Origin: Tenggerimyces flavus
Lineage (GTDB): Bacteria > Actinomycetota > Actinomycetes > Propionibacteriales > Actinopolymorphaceae
Direction of reading: 5' to 3'
DNA length: 64,000 nt
Assembly (NCBI RefSeq): GCF_016907715.1
Contig: NZ_JAFBCM010000001.1
Coordinates: 7,479,420 to 7,543,419 of the forward strand
Made by a program: the position numbers and the translations under genes. Within the stretch, counting starts at the first letter, position 1. Every line of letters starts with the position of its first letter. Positions 35,966-42,988 of the stretch are shown here, piece after piece. The notes under the pieces were generated by a model. That model was given only the letters and a program-made list of their open reading frames with translations, searched no databases and had not been told where the DNA came from.

Positions 35966-36078
35966 GCGTCGCGTGCCGCCACAGGTCCGGGCCTGTGAGG
36001 TGGCGCACACCCTCGAGTCCTTCGCTCGACGACGAGCGCGCATCCATCAAACACCCTGCTGTACGAAAGAGAACTGCC

Positions 36079-36291
36079 ATGTGGCCTGCCATCGCGAACT
36101 TCGCCAACGACCCTCGACGGGAGGAGCCGATGATCGTGCACCGCGCTGCACTGTCTGACGACTTCGCCCTGATGTCGGACGACTTGGAGGTCGCGCCGCG
36201 ACGGGGCCTGTTCGTCCAGTCGCTGCGTGAGACCGGCACCCGCCTGGTCCGCCTTGCCGACCGGCTCGAGGGGTCCAAGTCCGCCGCCTGA
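36079..36291 (+). CDS. Small MWP protein 2 (70 aa)
   Basis: 70 residues from the ATG at 36079, chosen by alignment with the 35662 paralogue: MWPAIANFAND at the start and SLRETGTRLVRLADRLE at the end. The middle is different and acidic (ALSDDFALMSDDLEV). GAGAACTG before the start is a weak binding site. A 220-nt gap separates the paralogues and contains a possible leader ORF and hairpin. A strong hairpin terminator (36353-36386) follows. No family recognised. Confidence 0.7.
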   Translation: MWPAIANFANDPRREEPMIVHRAALSDDFALMSDDLEVAPRRGLFVQSLRETGTRLVRLADRLEGSKSAA

Positions 36292-36352
36292 TCTACCCAT
36301 ACCCGTAAGGGGATTCGCGTTCCCGGGATCGGCGCGAACCTACCTAGACCGA

Positions 36353-36386
36353 GGGCGCCGAGGTGACCTAGCTCACCTCGGCGCCC
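36353..36386. terminator. Bidirectional hairpin terminator
   Basis: 14-bp perfect arms GGGCGCCGAGGTGA (36353-36366) and TCACCTCGGCGCCC (36373-36386), loop of 6 nt, followed by TT. It lies between the convergent MWP protein 2 gene and the tetR-like gene, 2 bp from the latter's stop. Confidence 0.85.
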
Positions 36387-36388
36387 TT

Positions 36389-36997
36389 CTACGTTGTCGA
36401 TGACGTTGTCGATGTGGTGAGGATCACGGCCAGGTTGTCGATGTAGGAGTCCATCGCCGCACGTGATTTCGGCAACCGCTGTGGGCTGGTCAGCGCGAGG
36501 TAGGTGTGGCCGAGGTACGTCGTGTACGCGATCGACGCACGACGTCGCGCCTCTGCCCGACTGAAACCGAGGTCGGCGAACATCTTCGCCAGATAGCTCA
36601 TACGCCGCTCGGTGACCCGTTCCAGCACCGGTCCCACCAGCGGATCGTCCGCCGAGGAGAGCAACGCCAGCTCCACCGCGTCGCGGCGTACGTGGCTCAA
36701 TACCGCGTGAAACAAGGCGCGCAGCCGCCGCTCCGGATCGGACTCGGCCTCCACCGCGGTGATCACCGCCTCGGTGTGCTCCTGCTCCCACCGTTCCAAG
36801 GTGGCCCGCAGCAACGCCTCCCGGTTCGGGAAGTGCCAGTACGCGCTGCCCTTGGTCGCCCCTAGCCGGGCGGCCAGCGGCTCGACCGCGACAGCGGCGA
36901 TTCCGCCTCGCCCCAGCGCCGAGAGCGCGGCAGCCGTCCAGTCGTCCTTGCTCAGCCGGGGCTTCTTGGCGTGGCCACCATCACGTTCCTTCGGCAT
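36389..36997 (-). CDS. TetR-family transcriptional regulator
   Basis: 202 residues. Helix-turn-helix near residues 18-60 (LSALGRGGIAAVAVEPLAAR, then GATKGSAYWHFPNREALL). The C-terminal domain ends in a Thr/Ser-rich tail. The GGAGG upstream of the ATG at 36997 is only 1 nt away, so translation may instead be leaderless: TAGCGT lies 8 nt upstream. Two related palindromes (37001-37020, 37023-37044) fill the gap to the divergent SRPBCC gene and are the likely operators, so it probably represses itself and that gene. Confidence 0.9.
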   Translation of the reverse strand: MPKERDGGHAKKPRLSKDDWTAAALSALGRGGIAAVAVEPLAARLGATKGSAYWHFPNREALLRATLERWEQEHTEAVITAVEAESDPERRLRALFHAVLSHVRRDAVELALLSSADDPLVGPVLERVTERRMSYLAKMFADLGFSRAEARRRASIAYTTYLGHTYLALTSPQRLPKSRAAMDSYIDNLAVILTTSTTSSTT

Positions 36998-37000
36998 GCC

Positions 37001-37044
37001 TCCGTACGCTAGCGTATGGACGGACCATACGGCACCGTATGGTC
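37001..37044. promoter_or_regulatory. Twin TetR operators
   Basis: Two adjacent palindromes: TCCGTACGCTAGCGTATGGA (37001-37020, one mismatched pair) and GACCATACGGCACCGTATGGTC (37023-37044, perfect 10-bp arms). Both end in the CCrTACG/CGTATGG half-site. Located between divergent tetR and SRPBCC genes. Confidence 0.75.
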
Positions 37045-37060
37045 AGCGTGAGGAGGGCGC

Positions 37061-37567
37061 ATGTTCAGCAACGTCCACACCAGGGTCATCGCCGCGCCGC
37101 GTCCCGAGCTCGGCAAGCTCCTCGAACGGATCACCGAACCGGACAGCCCGAGCTGGCCGTCCCGGCACTGGCCGCCGATGGTGCTCGACAACGGCCTCGA
37201 GGTCGGCTCCGCCGGTGGGCACGGGCCGATCCGCTACTACGTCACCGACCACCAGCCGGGCAGCCGGATCGAGTTCACCTTCGACGACGTCGACCTGCCC
37301 GGGACGCACGCGCTGGAGCTGCACGACGGCCCGACGCCGGGGACGACGCTCGTACGGCACATCCTGATCGGGTACGACTGCGGGCTGCGGAACCGGCTGA
37401 CCTGGGAGGTCGGCCTCCGCTGGCTGCACGACGCGCTCATCGAGCAGCTCTTCGACCGCCTCGCCACCGTCGCCGGCAAGCCACCGGCCCGGCCCTTGCG
37501 CTGGTCGCCATGGGTGAAGGCCCTGCGCCTGCTCTACGCCCGCAACCTCGTCCCTCAGCCGGCGTAG
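37061..37567 (+). CDS. SRPBCC-family protein
   Basis: 168 residues with the START/SRPBCC-like pattern: N-terminal VHTRVIAAPRPELGKLLERI, then IRYYVTDHQPGSRIEFTFDD, and a long C-terminal helix (WLHDALIEQLFDRLATVAG). Such proteins have a deep hydrophobic pocket for lipids, polyketides or aromatic ligands; some are cyclases or stress proteins. The ATG at 37061 follows GGAGG. Divergent from, and probably repressed by, the TetR gene through the twin operators. Ligand unknown. Confidence 0.85.
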   Translation: MFSNVHTRVIAAPRPELGKLLERITEPDSPSWPSRHWPPMVLDNGLEVGSAGGHGPIRYYVTDHQPGSRIEFTFDDVDLPGTHALELHDGPTPGTTLVRHILIGYDCGLRNRLTWEVGLRWLHDALIEQLFDRLATVAGKPPARPLRWSPWVKALRLLYARNLVPQPA

Positions 37568-37596
37568 CCAGCTCAGCCCGGCGGCACAGCCCCGGC

Positions 37597-37659
37597 GGCC
37601 AATGATCATGTTTACATGATCATTGGCCCCTTTACGTGGGGTAGACGCCAGGTGGAGTG
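37597..37659. repeat. 63-bp intergenic repeat with hairpin, copy 1
   Basis: 15-bp perfect arms (37597-37611, 37614-37628) containing TGATCATG, then CCCTTTACGTGGGGT. The whole 63 bp matches 45602-45664 with three mismatches. It lies between the convergent SRPBCC and GH84 genes, so it probably acts as a bidirectional terminator. A second partial copy of its right end (CGCCAGGTAGAGCG) follows at about 37667. Confidence 0.8.
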
Positions 37660-37733
37660 CCTCTTCGCCAGGTAGAGCGCGGCTTGATCTACAGAGGTCG
37701 AGCTCGTCGCCGAGCGCATGATCGCCGCGATCG

Positions 37734-40334
37734 TCACGGGGTGTACCGGGGTACGATCTCGGCGACTCGCGGAGGCGGACCACCGGCGGCCCAGGCGATC
37801 CGGATAGCGTCCGCCTCTCCCCCAGCGGCCAGGTCGGTGAACGTCCCTCCCAGCGCGCCGATCGGCACCCACTCCCCCGCCCGCCGAACGGACACCTCGC
37901 CCGATCCGGCGGCGCCGGTCTCCTGCAGGATCGTCACGCTGTCGAGCTCCCGGGCGGCCGACAGGGTCACCACGAGCTCGTCGCCCGCGACCGGTGCGGA
38001 CGCGGCGACGTACGACGTGGCGACGTCGTCGTCCGCCGCCGAACGCAGCGCGGATCCTGCAGCGGGCAAGGGCGTTCCGGACACCGTGAGCCTGGTCGCG
38101 TCGAGGACGTCGACCGCGAACTCGCGGACCACCAACCAGTACGGGTCGTTGTTCGCCAGGGCTCGGTAGCGCACGTACCGCGCTGTCGTCCCCGCCGGCA
38201 CCGTGGCGCGGACCTCGGCGGTCGTTCCGCGCGCGAGCTCCGTCCACGCGGTGCCGTTGGTCGAGTGCTCGAGCACCCCGTTCCCGATGAAGTCGCTCGG
38301 GCTGCCCGGCTTGCCCATCAGTACCGCGATCCCGCCGATCGGCCGGGCACGACCGAGGTCGATGCCGACCGAGTCGCCGGTCTGCGGCGCGTTGTCGCTC
38401 CAGTAGAACGTGTCCAGGCTGCCGTCCAGCATCCGCGCCGGAACGTTGTCGGCGTAGGTTCCCATCGAGGTCGTCCCCACCGCGCGGTCGACGCCGACGC
38501 CCACCGACGCGTCGAACCGGCGGGCGGACTCGGCGACGAACGTGTCGACCACGCCGTCCCCGACCAGCGGCGCAACGTTGGCGTGCGGCAGGCGAGTGTC
38601 GCGCAATGCTCTTGCCTGTTTGACGAAACCCGACGCGAGCTGCCGTTGCGTCCATGCCGCCGAAGGATCGGCGGCGGCGAGCCCGTCGAGAGCGACCTCC
38701 ATCGCGCGAGCCCACAGCTTCGTGGCGGAGAGCCACGCGTCCGCCTCGGCGACGAAATCCGGGGCCAGCGCACCGCGGAGCACGTCCGGCGCCTCCACCA
38801 GCGCCCGCACGACGGGCCGCAGTCCCGCCACGGCCTCCGCGCGGCGGCCGGCGTTCCACGCTGACCAGAACGCCGCCACCTCGGCAGACAACTGGGGCGC
38901 GCGGTCGAGGTGCAGCGTTCCCTCGTACCAGTTGAGATCCGCGAACGTCCGTAGCGCCGAGAGCACCTCGGGATCGCCACCGGCGCGCTCGGCGAGCGCG
39001 CGTTCCCACGAGGCGGTGGCGTCGTACGACACGTCGTCCCAGCCGTACTCGCCGAACGAGTACAGGGCGATCGTGCTCAGCACCGGCTGGTTCATCGGGT
39101 TCGAGATCACGCCGGCGACCTCGTTCGACAGCCCTGGCTCACGCCCCGTGTACGGACCGAGCGGGATGCGGCCGGCGATGTAGTCGTTGACCGGATAGTT
39201 GTCCCACACGAGGATCTGGTGGCCGAAGACCGCCCGTGCCTGGGCGGCCTGCGCGCGGGTGATGTCGTGCGGGATCACGGCGGTCCCAGTCCAGTGCACG
39301 ACGACATCGGGATCGAGCAGGTCGCGAATCGCCTTCTTGTACGGGGATTCCGTCACGTTGTAGTACTCGGTCGGCACCATCTGCAGCGGCGCCTCATCGC
39401 CCTTCCCGGCGACCCATTGCTGGACGACGTTCAACAGCTCGGACTGGGCGCGACCGGCCGCTCCACCGCCCGTTCCGTAGCGCTCGCGGTCGGCGTCGCA
39501 GTGCCAGGTCGAGTAGTCGATGTCGTCGAGCGGAACGTTGAACGCGCGTACGCCGAGCTCGTACAGCGACTCGAACTTCGCCAACAGCGCTTGGCGATCC
39601 GCCTCCAGCGTGTAGCAGATCGACAGCCCAGGCGACAGCGCGAACGTGAAGTCGACGTGGTTCGCGATCGCCCGGTCGACCAGCGCGCCGAGCTGCGCCA
39701 GCTTGTCCGCCGGGTACGGATCGCGCCACAGCTCGCGGTGGTACGGGTCGTCCTTCGGCGCGTACTCGAAGGTGTTCATCCGGTGCGAGCCGAGATAGTC
39801 GAGCAGCCCGAGCCGCTCGCTCTGCGTCCACGGCGTTCCGTAGAAGCCCTCGATCAGGCCGCGGTACCGCATCCGCGGCTCCTCGCGGATCGTCGCCGCG
39901 CGCACCTGCGGGCGGCCGTTGCGCGGCTCGATCAGCGTGCGCAGCTCGTGCGCCGCATAGAACGTGCCGTCCGCGTCGACGCCGTCGAGCACGATGTCCT
40001 CGCCACCGGCGGCGAGCACGAAGCCCTCGGCCGCGAGCCCGTCGGCGTTCGGAACGCCGAGCTCGGCGAGCGCGGCATCGCCGTCGCCCAGCCAGACCGT
40101 CACATGCGTGGGCGGCCGCTGGCCGTCGGTCAGCACGACGCGACGCACACCGGCGGCGGTGAGCGCGGCGCGGACGACCTGCTCGGCGGCAGGATCGGTG
40201 TCCGCGGCACGGACGAGGCCCACGACCGGCGTGAGGCGTACGTCGTCGGACGCGGCTTGCGCGGCGGGGAGCGGCCCCAGCAGCAGGCAGCCGGCGGCGA
40301 AGACGGCGGCAGCGGTGCGAACGACACGTGACAT
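37734..40334 (-). CDS. Secreted GH84 beta-N-acetylhexosaminidase
   Basis: 866 residues. A Sec signal peptide (hydrophobic AAAVFAAGCLLLG, cleavage after AQA at about 27) precedes a GH84/GH20-type N-terminal alpha/beta domain (about 30-140), the GH84 barrel (YRGLIEGFYGTPWT near 155; catalytic Asp pair 270-271 in VPLDDIDY) and helical and C-terminal F5/8-type (CBM32-like) modules (about 610-760 and 760-860). Family members release terminal beta-GlcNAc from glycans by substrate-assisted catalysis and include NagH, O-GlcNAcase and bacterial mucin or hyaluronan enzymes. Acts outside the cell. No GlcNAc uptake genes adjoin it. Confidence 0.94.
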   Translation of the reverse strand: MSRVVRTAAAVFAAGCLLLGPLPAAQAASDDVRLTPVVGLVRAADTDPAAEQVVRAALTAAGVRRVVLTDGQRPPTHVTVWLGDGDAALAELGVPNADGLAAEGFVLAAGGEDIVLDGVDADGTFYAAHELRTLIEPRNGRPQVRAATIREEPRMRYRGLIEGFYGTPWTQSERLGLLDYLGSHRMNTFEYAPKDDPYHRELWRDPYPADKLAQLGALVDRAIANHVDFTFALSPGLSICYTLEADRQALLAKFESLYELGVRAFNVPLDDIDYSTWHCDADRERYGTGGGAAGRAQSELLNVVQQWVAGKGDEAPLQMVPTEYYNVTESPYKKAIRDLLDPDVVVHWTGTAVIPHDITRAQAAQARAVFGHQILVWDNYPVNDYIAGRIPLGPYTGREPGLSNEVAGVISNPMNQPVLSTIALYSFGEYGWDDVSYDATASWERALAERAGGDPEVLSALRTFADLNWYEGTLHLDRAPQLSAEVAAFWSAWNAGRRAEAVAGLRPVVRALVEAPDVLRGALAPDFVAEADAWLSATKLWARAMEVALDGLAAADPSAAWTQRQLASGFVKQARALRDTRLPHANVAPLVGDGVVDTFVAESARRFDASVGVGVDRAVGTTSMGTYADNVPARMLDGSLDTFYWSDNAPQTGDSVGIDLGRARPIGGIAVLMGKPGSPSDFIGNGVLEHSTNGTAWTELARGTTAEVRATVPAGTTARYVRYRALANNDPYWLVVREFAVDVLDATRLTVSGTPLPAAGSALRSAADDDVATSYVAASAPVAGDELVVTLSAARELDSVTILQETGAAGSGEVSVRRAGEWVPIGALGGTFTDLAAGGEADAIRIAWAAGGPPPRVAEIVPRYTP

Positions 40335-40423
40335 GGCGCCCCCTCAGGTGTGCCGCCCAGTCATCCAGCGGGCACGGTCAGCGTCAAGGAAGTGGCCGGG
40401 AGTGGCATCGGTAGGTTCGTGCC

Positions 40424-41122
40424 ATGGCCGAGACTCCCGAGCTCCCCCGGACGTTGCTCGACGAGCTGTACGCGGACGGCGTCGCGTACGACGCGGCACA
40501 GCCCGATCGGCTGCAGCGGCGGCGCAACCTCGAGCCCGACGCGGCGGAGCTGCTGTGGGTCATGCTGCAGGCGGCGAACGTCCGCACGATGGTGGAGATC
40601 GGCACCTCGAACGGCTACTCCACGCCATCCTGATTGTCGCGGCTTCGGCTCACTGCAGTTTCACCACACCGCGTCTGTCACTGGGTGACGGACGTTCAGT
40701 TGGGCTTCTTTGTGAGCCGAACCGCGAGGTGGTTCGCCGCAGCCCTGCGGCGGACCGGCGGGCAGCTGGTCAGCGTGGATGTCGACGAGGTGATCCAGGC
40801 CGAGGCGCGCGCGAACCTCGTACGCGCGGGCCTCGACGACATCGTCGAGCTGCGGACCGCCGACGGCGGCGTGGCGCTCCGGGAGCTCGCGGACGGATCG
40901 GTGGACGCGTTGTTCCTCGACGCCGAGCGCGTGCAGTACGCGTCTTGGTGGCCGGACCCGGTCCGCGTCCTGCGGCCGGGCGGTCTACTGATCGTCGACA
41001 ACGTGCTCTCGCATCCGGACGAGGTCGTCGACATCAGTGCCCGGATCGAGGCCGACTCGTCGCCGCGGTCCACGGTCGTCGCCGTGGGCAAGGGCGAGTT
41101 GATCGCGGTGAAGGGCGGGTAG
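40424..41122 (+). pseudogene. O-methyltransferase gene interrupted by a ~105-bp insertion
   Basis: The first part (40424-40633) encodes the start of a class I SAM-dependent O-methyltransferase ending in motif I (MVEIGTSNGYST), then two foreign codons and a TGA at 40631. The rest of the enzyme resumes in the same frame at about 40731 (WFAAALRRTGGQLVSVDVDE) and runs to 41122 with the family's LFLDAER and LIVDNVLSH segments. The intervening ~105 bp has no homology to the family and carries inverted ends (see separate entry). A TAGGTT 6 nt before the ATG suggests a leaderless transcript. Unless the stop is bypassed, no full-length product is made. Possible rescue by an internal start at 40634 would lack motif I. 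Confidence 0.85.
40625..40730. mobile_element. Small palindromic (MITE-like) insertion in the methyltransferase gene
   Basis: About 105 bp. The inverted ends CGCGGCTTCGGCTCAC (40638-40653) and GTGAGCCGAACCGCG (40712-40726) pair with one bulge; an inner hairpin CGTCTGTCAC-TGG-GTGACGGACG (40671-40693) has one mismatch. It carries no ORF. Exact borders and any target duplication are not clear. Nature inferred from its position inside an otherwise intact gene. Confidence 0.55.
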
Positions 41123-41131
41123 CCTGCCCCC

Positions 41132-42010
41132 GTGCCCGAGATCAGCGATGGCGTCGTGACGCTTCGGTCCACGAACGAGACCGGCCAGTTCGCCGTCGCG
41201 GCGGACGGGCAGCCGGTGGGCCGGGTGCGGCTGGTCGACGCCGGCGACGCTGTCGCCGAGCTGTCGTGGCAGATCAACGAGACGTACCGGCGGCGCGGGC
41301 ATGCCACGCGGGCGGTGCGACTGCTGGTGGGGCACGCGCTGGCCAGCGGGTACGTGCGGGTCGAGGCGTACGTCGACGCCGGCAACCTGGCCGCGCTGCG
41401 CGTGGCGTCGCGCTCCGGGATGCGCCGCGAGGGCGTGATCCGTTCGCGCCGCACGCTCGACGGCGCACGGCACGACTTCGTGCTGGTGGCGCGGCTGGCC
41501 GACGATCCCGAGCCGAGTACGCGGGCCGGCTTCATCGGCCTGGTGAACTCGACGCTGCCGCGGACGCGGCTGATCGCGCACGTGGTCGTCCGCGACGAGC
41601 ACGGCCGGCTGCTGCTGTGCGAGACGACGTACAAGGCCGACTGGGAACTGCCCGGCGGCGTGGTCGAGCCGTTCGAGTCGCCACGGGACGGTGCGACGCG
41701 CGAGGCGACGGAGGAGCTCGGCATCGACCTGCCGATCGGACCGTTGCTCGCTGTGGACTGGCTGCCGCCGTGGAACGGCTGGGACGACGCGGTCGAGCTG
41801 CTGTTCGACGGCGGCGTGCACGACGGCGCGACGTTCCTGGACCGGTTGGAGCTGGAGCCGCGGGAGATCAAGCAGGTCGAGTTCTGCACGCTCGACGTGG
41901 TGAAGGAACGCTGCCTGCCCGGCACGTACAAGCGCCTGGCTGCCGTCCTCGGCGCCCCGTACGGCGAGGTGCTCTACCTCGAACGAGGCGCGGCCGTCGA
42001 AAGCCTCTAG
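41132..42010 (+). CDS. GNAT acetyltransferase-Nudix hydrolase fusion
   Basis: 292 residues with two domains. Residues about 1-125: GNAT N-acetyltransferase with acetyl-CoA loop RRRGHATRAV (53-62) and NLAALRVASRSGMRREG. Residues about 145-285: Nudix hydrolase with a perfect Nudix box at 176-198 (Gly176, Glu182, Arg190, Glu191, Glu194, Glu195, Gly197, Ile198). The Nudix part hydrolyses a nucleoside-diphosphate-linked substrate; the fusion suggests acetylation and hydrolysis of related metabolites or damage products. The GTG at 41132 lies 6 nt after TAGCCT (which overlaps the previous stop), so a leaderless start is likely. Substrates unknown. Confidence 0.9.
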   Translation: MPEISDGVVTLRSTNETGQFAVAADGQPVGRVRLVDAGDAVAELSWQINETYRRRGHATRAVRLLVGHALASGYVRVEAYVDAGNLAALRVASRSGMRREGVIRSRRTLDGARHDFVLVARLADDPEPSTRAGFIGLVNSTLPRTRLIAHVVVRDEHGRLLLCETTYKADWELPGGVVEPFESPRDGATREATEELGIDLPIGPLLAVDWLPPWNGWDDAVELLFDGGVHDGATFLDRLELEPREIKQVEFCTLDVVKERCLPGTYKRLAAVLGAPYGEVLYLERGAAVESL

Positions 42011-42033
42011 AAAGAGCCTCGAGAAAGAAAGAC

Positions 42034-42061
42034 TGGACATCGCCAGATCTGGCGATATCCT
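42034..42061 (+). promoter_or_regulatory. Promoter with palindromic operator in its spacer
   Basis: -35 TGGACA (42034-42039), -10 TATCCT (42056-42061), spacer 16 bp. The perfect 18-bp palindrome ATCGCCAGATCTGGCGAT (42039-42056) fills the spacer. The ATG at 42068 is 6 nt after the -10, predicting a leaderless mRNA. Regulator unknown. Confidence 0.72.
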
Positions 42062-42067
42062 CTGCAC

Positions 42068-42988
42068 ATGGCGAAAATGATTTCCATTACAGGTTCCACT
42101 TCCACACTATCAGTGGGCGACAAGCTCGTCAACCGGATCGGTTTCGGGCTCAAGCGCATTGCCGGCTCGACCCCGAGCGAGCAGCCCACGGAGCAGGCCA
42201 TCGCGCTCCTCCGGCGCGTCGTCGAGCTCGGCGTGAACCACCTCGACACCGCGGCGTTCTACCCGAGCGTCTCCGCGGTGCGTGGATCGACGAGATTCAC
42301 CAGCCTGAACTGGGCAAACGTTGCTCTCCGGCAAGCGCTCGCACCGTACTCCGACGACCTGCTGATCGCCACCAAGGTGGGTCCGACCGAGGATGGGCTA
42401 GCGAGCCCGGAGCAGCTTCGTACGTTGGTCGAGCAGGACCTGCGCGACCTCGGCGAGGAGGCTCTCGACCTCGTCTACTTCCGGCAGATGGGCCTCGCCT
42501 CGGTGGCAGAACACTTCGGTGTGCTTGCCGAACTGCGCGAGGAGGGCAAGATTCGCCATCTCGGGCTGTCCAACATCAAGAACGAGCATCTGGCGCAGGC
42601 GCAGCAGCTCGCGCCCGTGGTGGCGGTGCAGAACCGTTACAGCGTGGACTTCGGGCGTGTCAACGACGAGTTGCTCGCACTCTGCGGCGAGCAGGGCATC
42701 GCGTTCGTCCCGTTCTTCTCGCTCGCGGCCGCTGACCGCGAGGTCGGCGGCGTGGCCGCCTCGGATCCGGTCGAGACGGTCGCGCGGGAACGTGGCCTCA
42801 CGCCGGCCCAGGTGCGGATCGCGTGGACCCTGCACCAGGGACCGCACGTCCTGGCGATCCCTGGCACGTCGAACGCCGACCACCTGGCCGAGAACCTCAC
42901 GGCAGCCGACATCGAGCTGACCACCGAGGAGCTGGCGCTGCTCGAGAGCGACCCCACCCCGGAGCCCGCGCCCAAGCACGGGAACTAG
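42068..42988 (+). CDS. Aldo/keto reductase-family protein
   Basis: 306 residues, NADPH-dependent (beta/alpha)8 oxidoreductase family. Conserved active-site positions Asp60 (NHLDTA), Tyr65 and Lys103 (ATKVG) are present, but the usual catalytic His is replaced (DLVYFRQMG, Arg139 at or next to that position). The region between Tyr65 and Lys103 also has about 10 extra residues. The C-terminal cofactor region (AIPGTSNADHLAENL) is normal. The gene has its own leaderless promoter with an 18-bp palindrome, suggesting control by an unlinked repressor. Substrate unknown; whether the missing His alters activity is open. Convergent overlap of 4 bp with the AAA gene. Confidence 0.9.
   Translation: MAKMISITGSTSTLSVGDKLVNRIGFGLKRIAGSTPSEQPTEQAIALLRRVVELGVNHLDTAAFYPSVSAVRGSTRFTSLNWANVALRQALAPYSDDLLIATKVGPTEDGLASPEQLRTLVEQDLRDLGEEALDLVYFRQMGLASVAEHFGVLAELREEGKIRHLGLSNIKNEHLAQAQQLAPVVAVQNRYSVDFGRVNDELLALCGEQGIAFVPFFSLAAADREVGGVAASDPVETVARERGLTPAQVRIAWTLHQGPHVLAIPGTSNADHLAENLTAADIELTTEELALLESDPTPEPAPKHGN

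Noticed and set aside
40634-41122. A separate 162-codon gene immediately after the stop at 40631
   Set aside because: From residue 33 on it is the remainder of the interrupted methyltransferase in the same frame; the first part is the foreign insert, so it is treated as part of a pseudogene.
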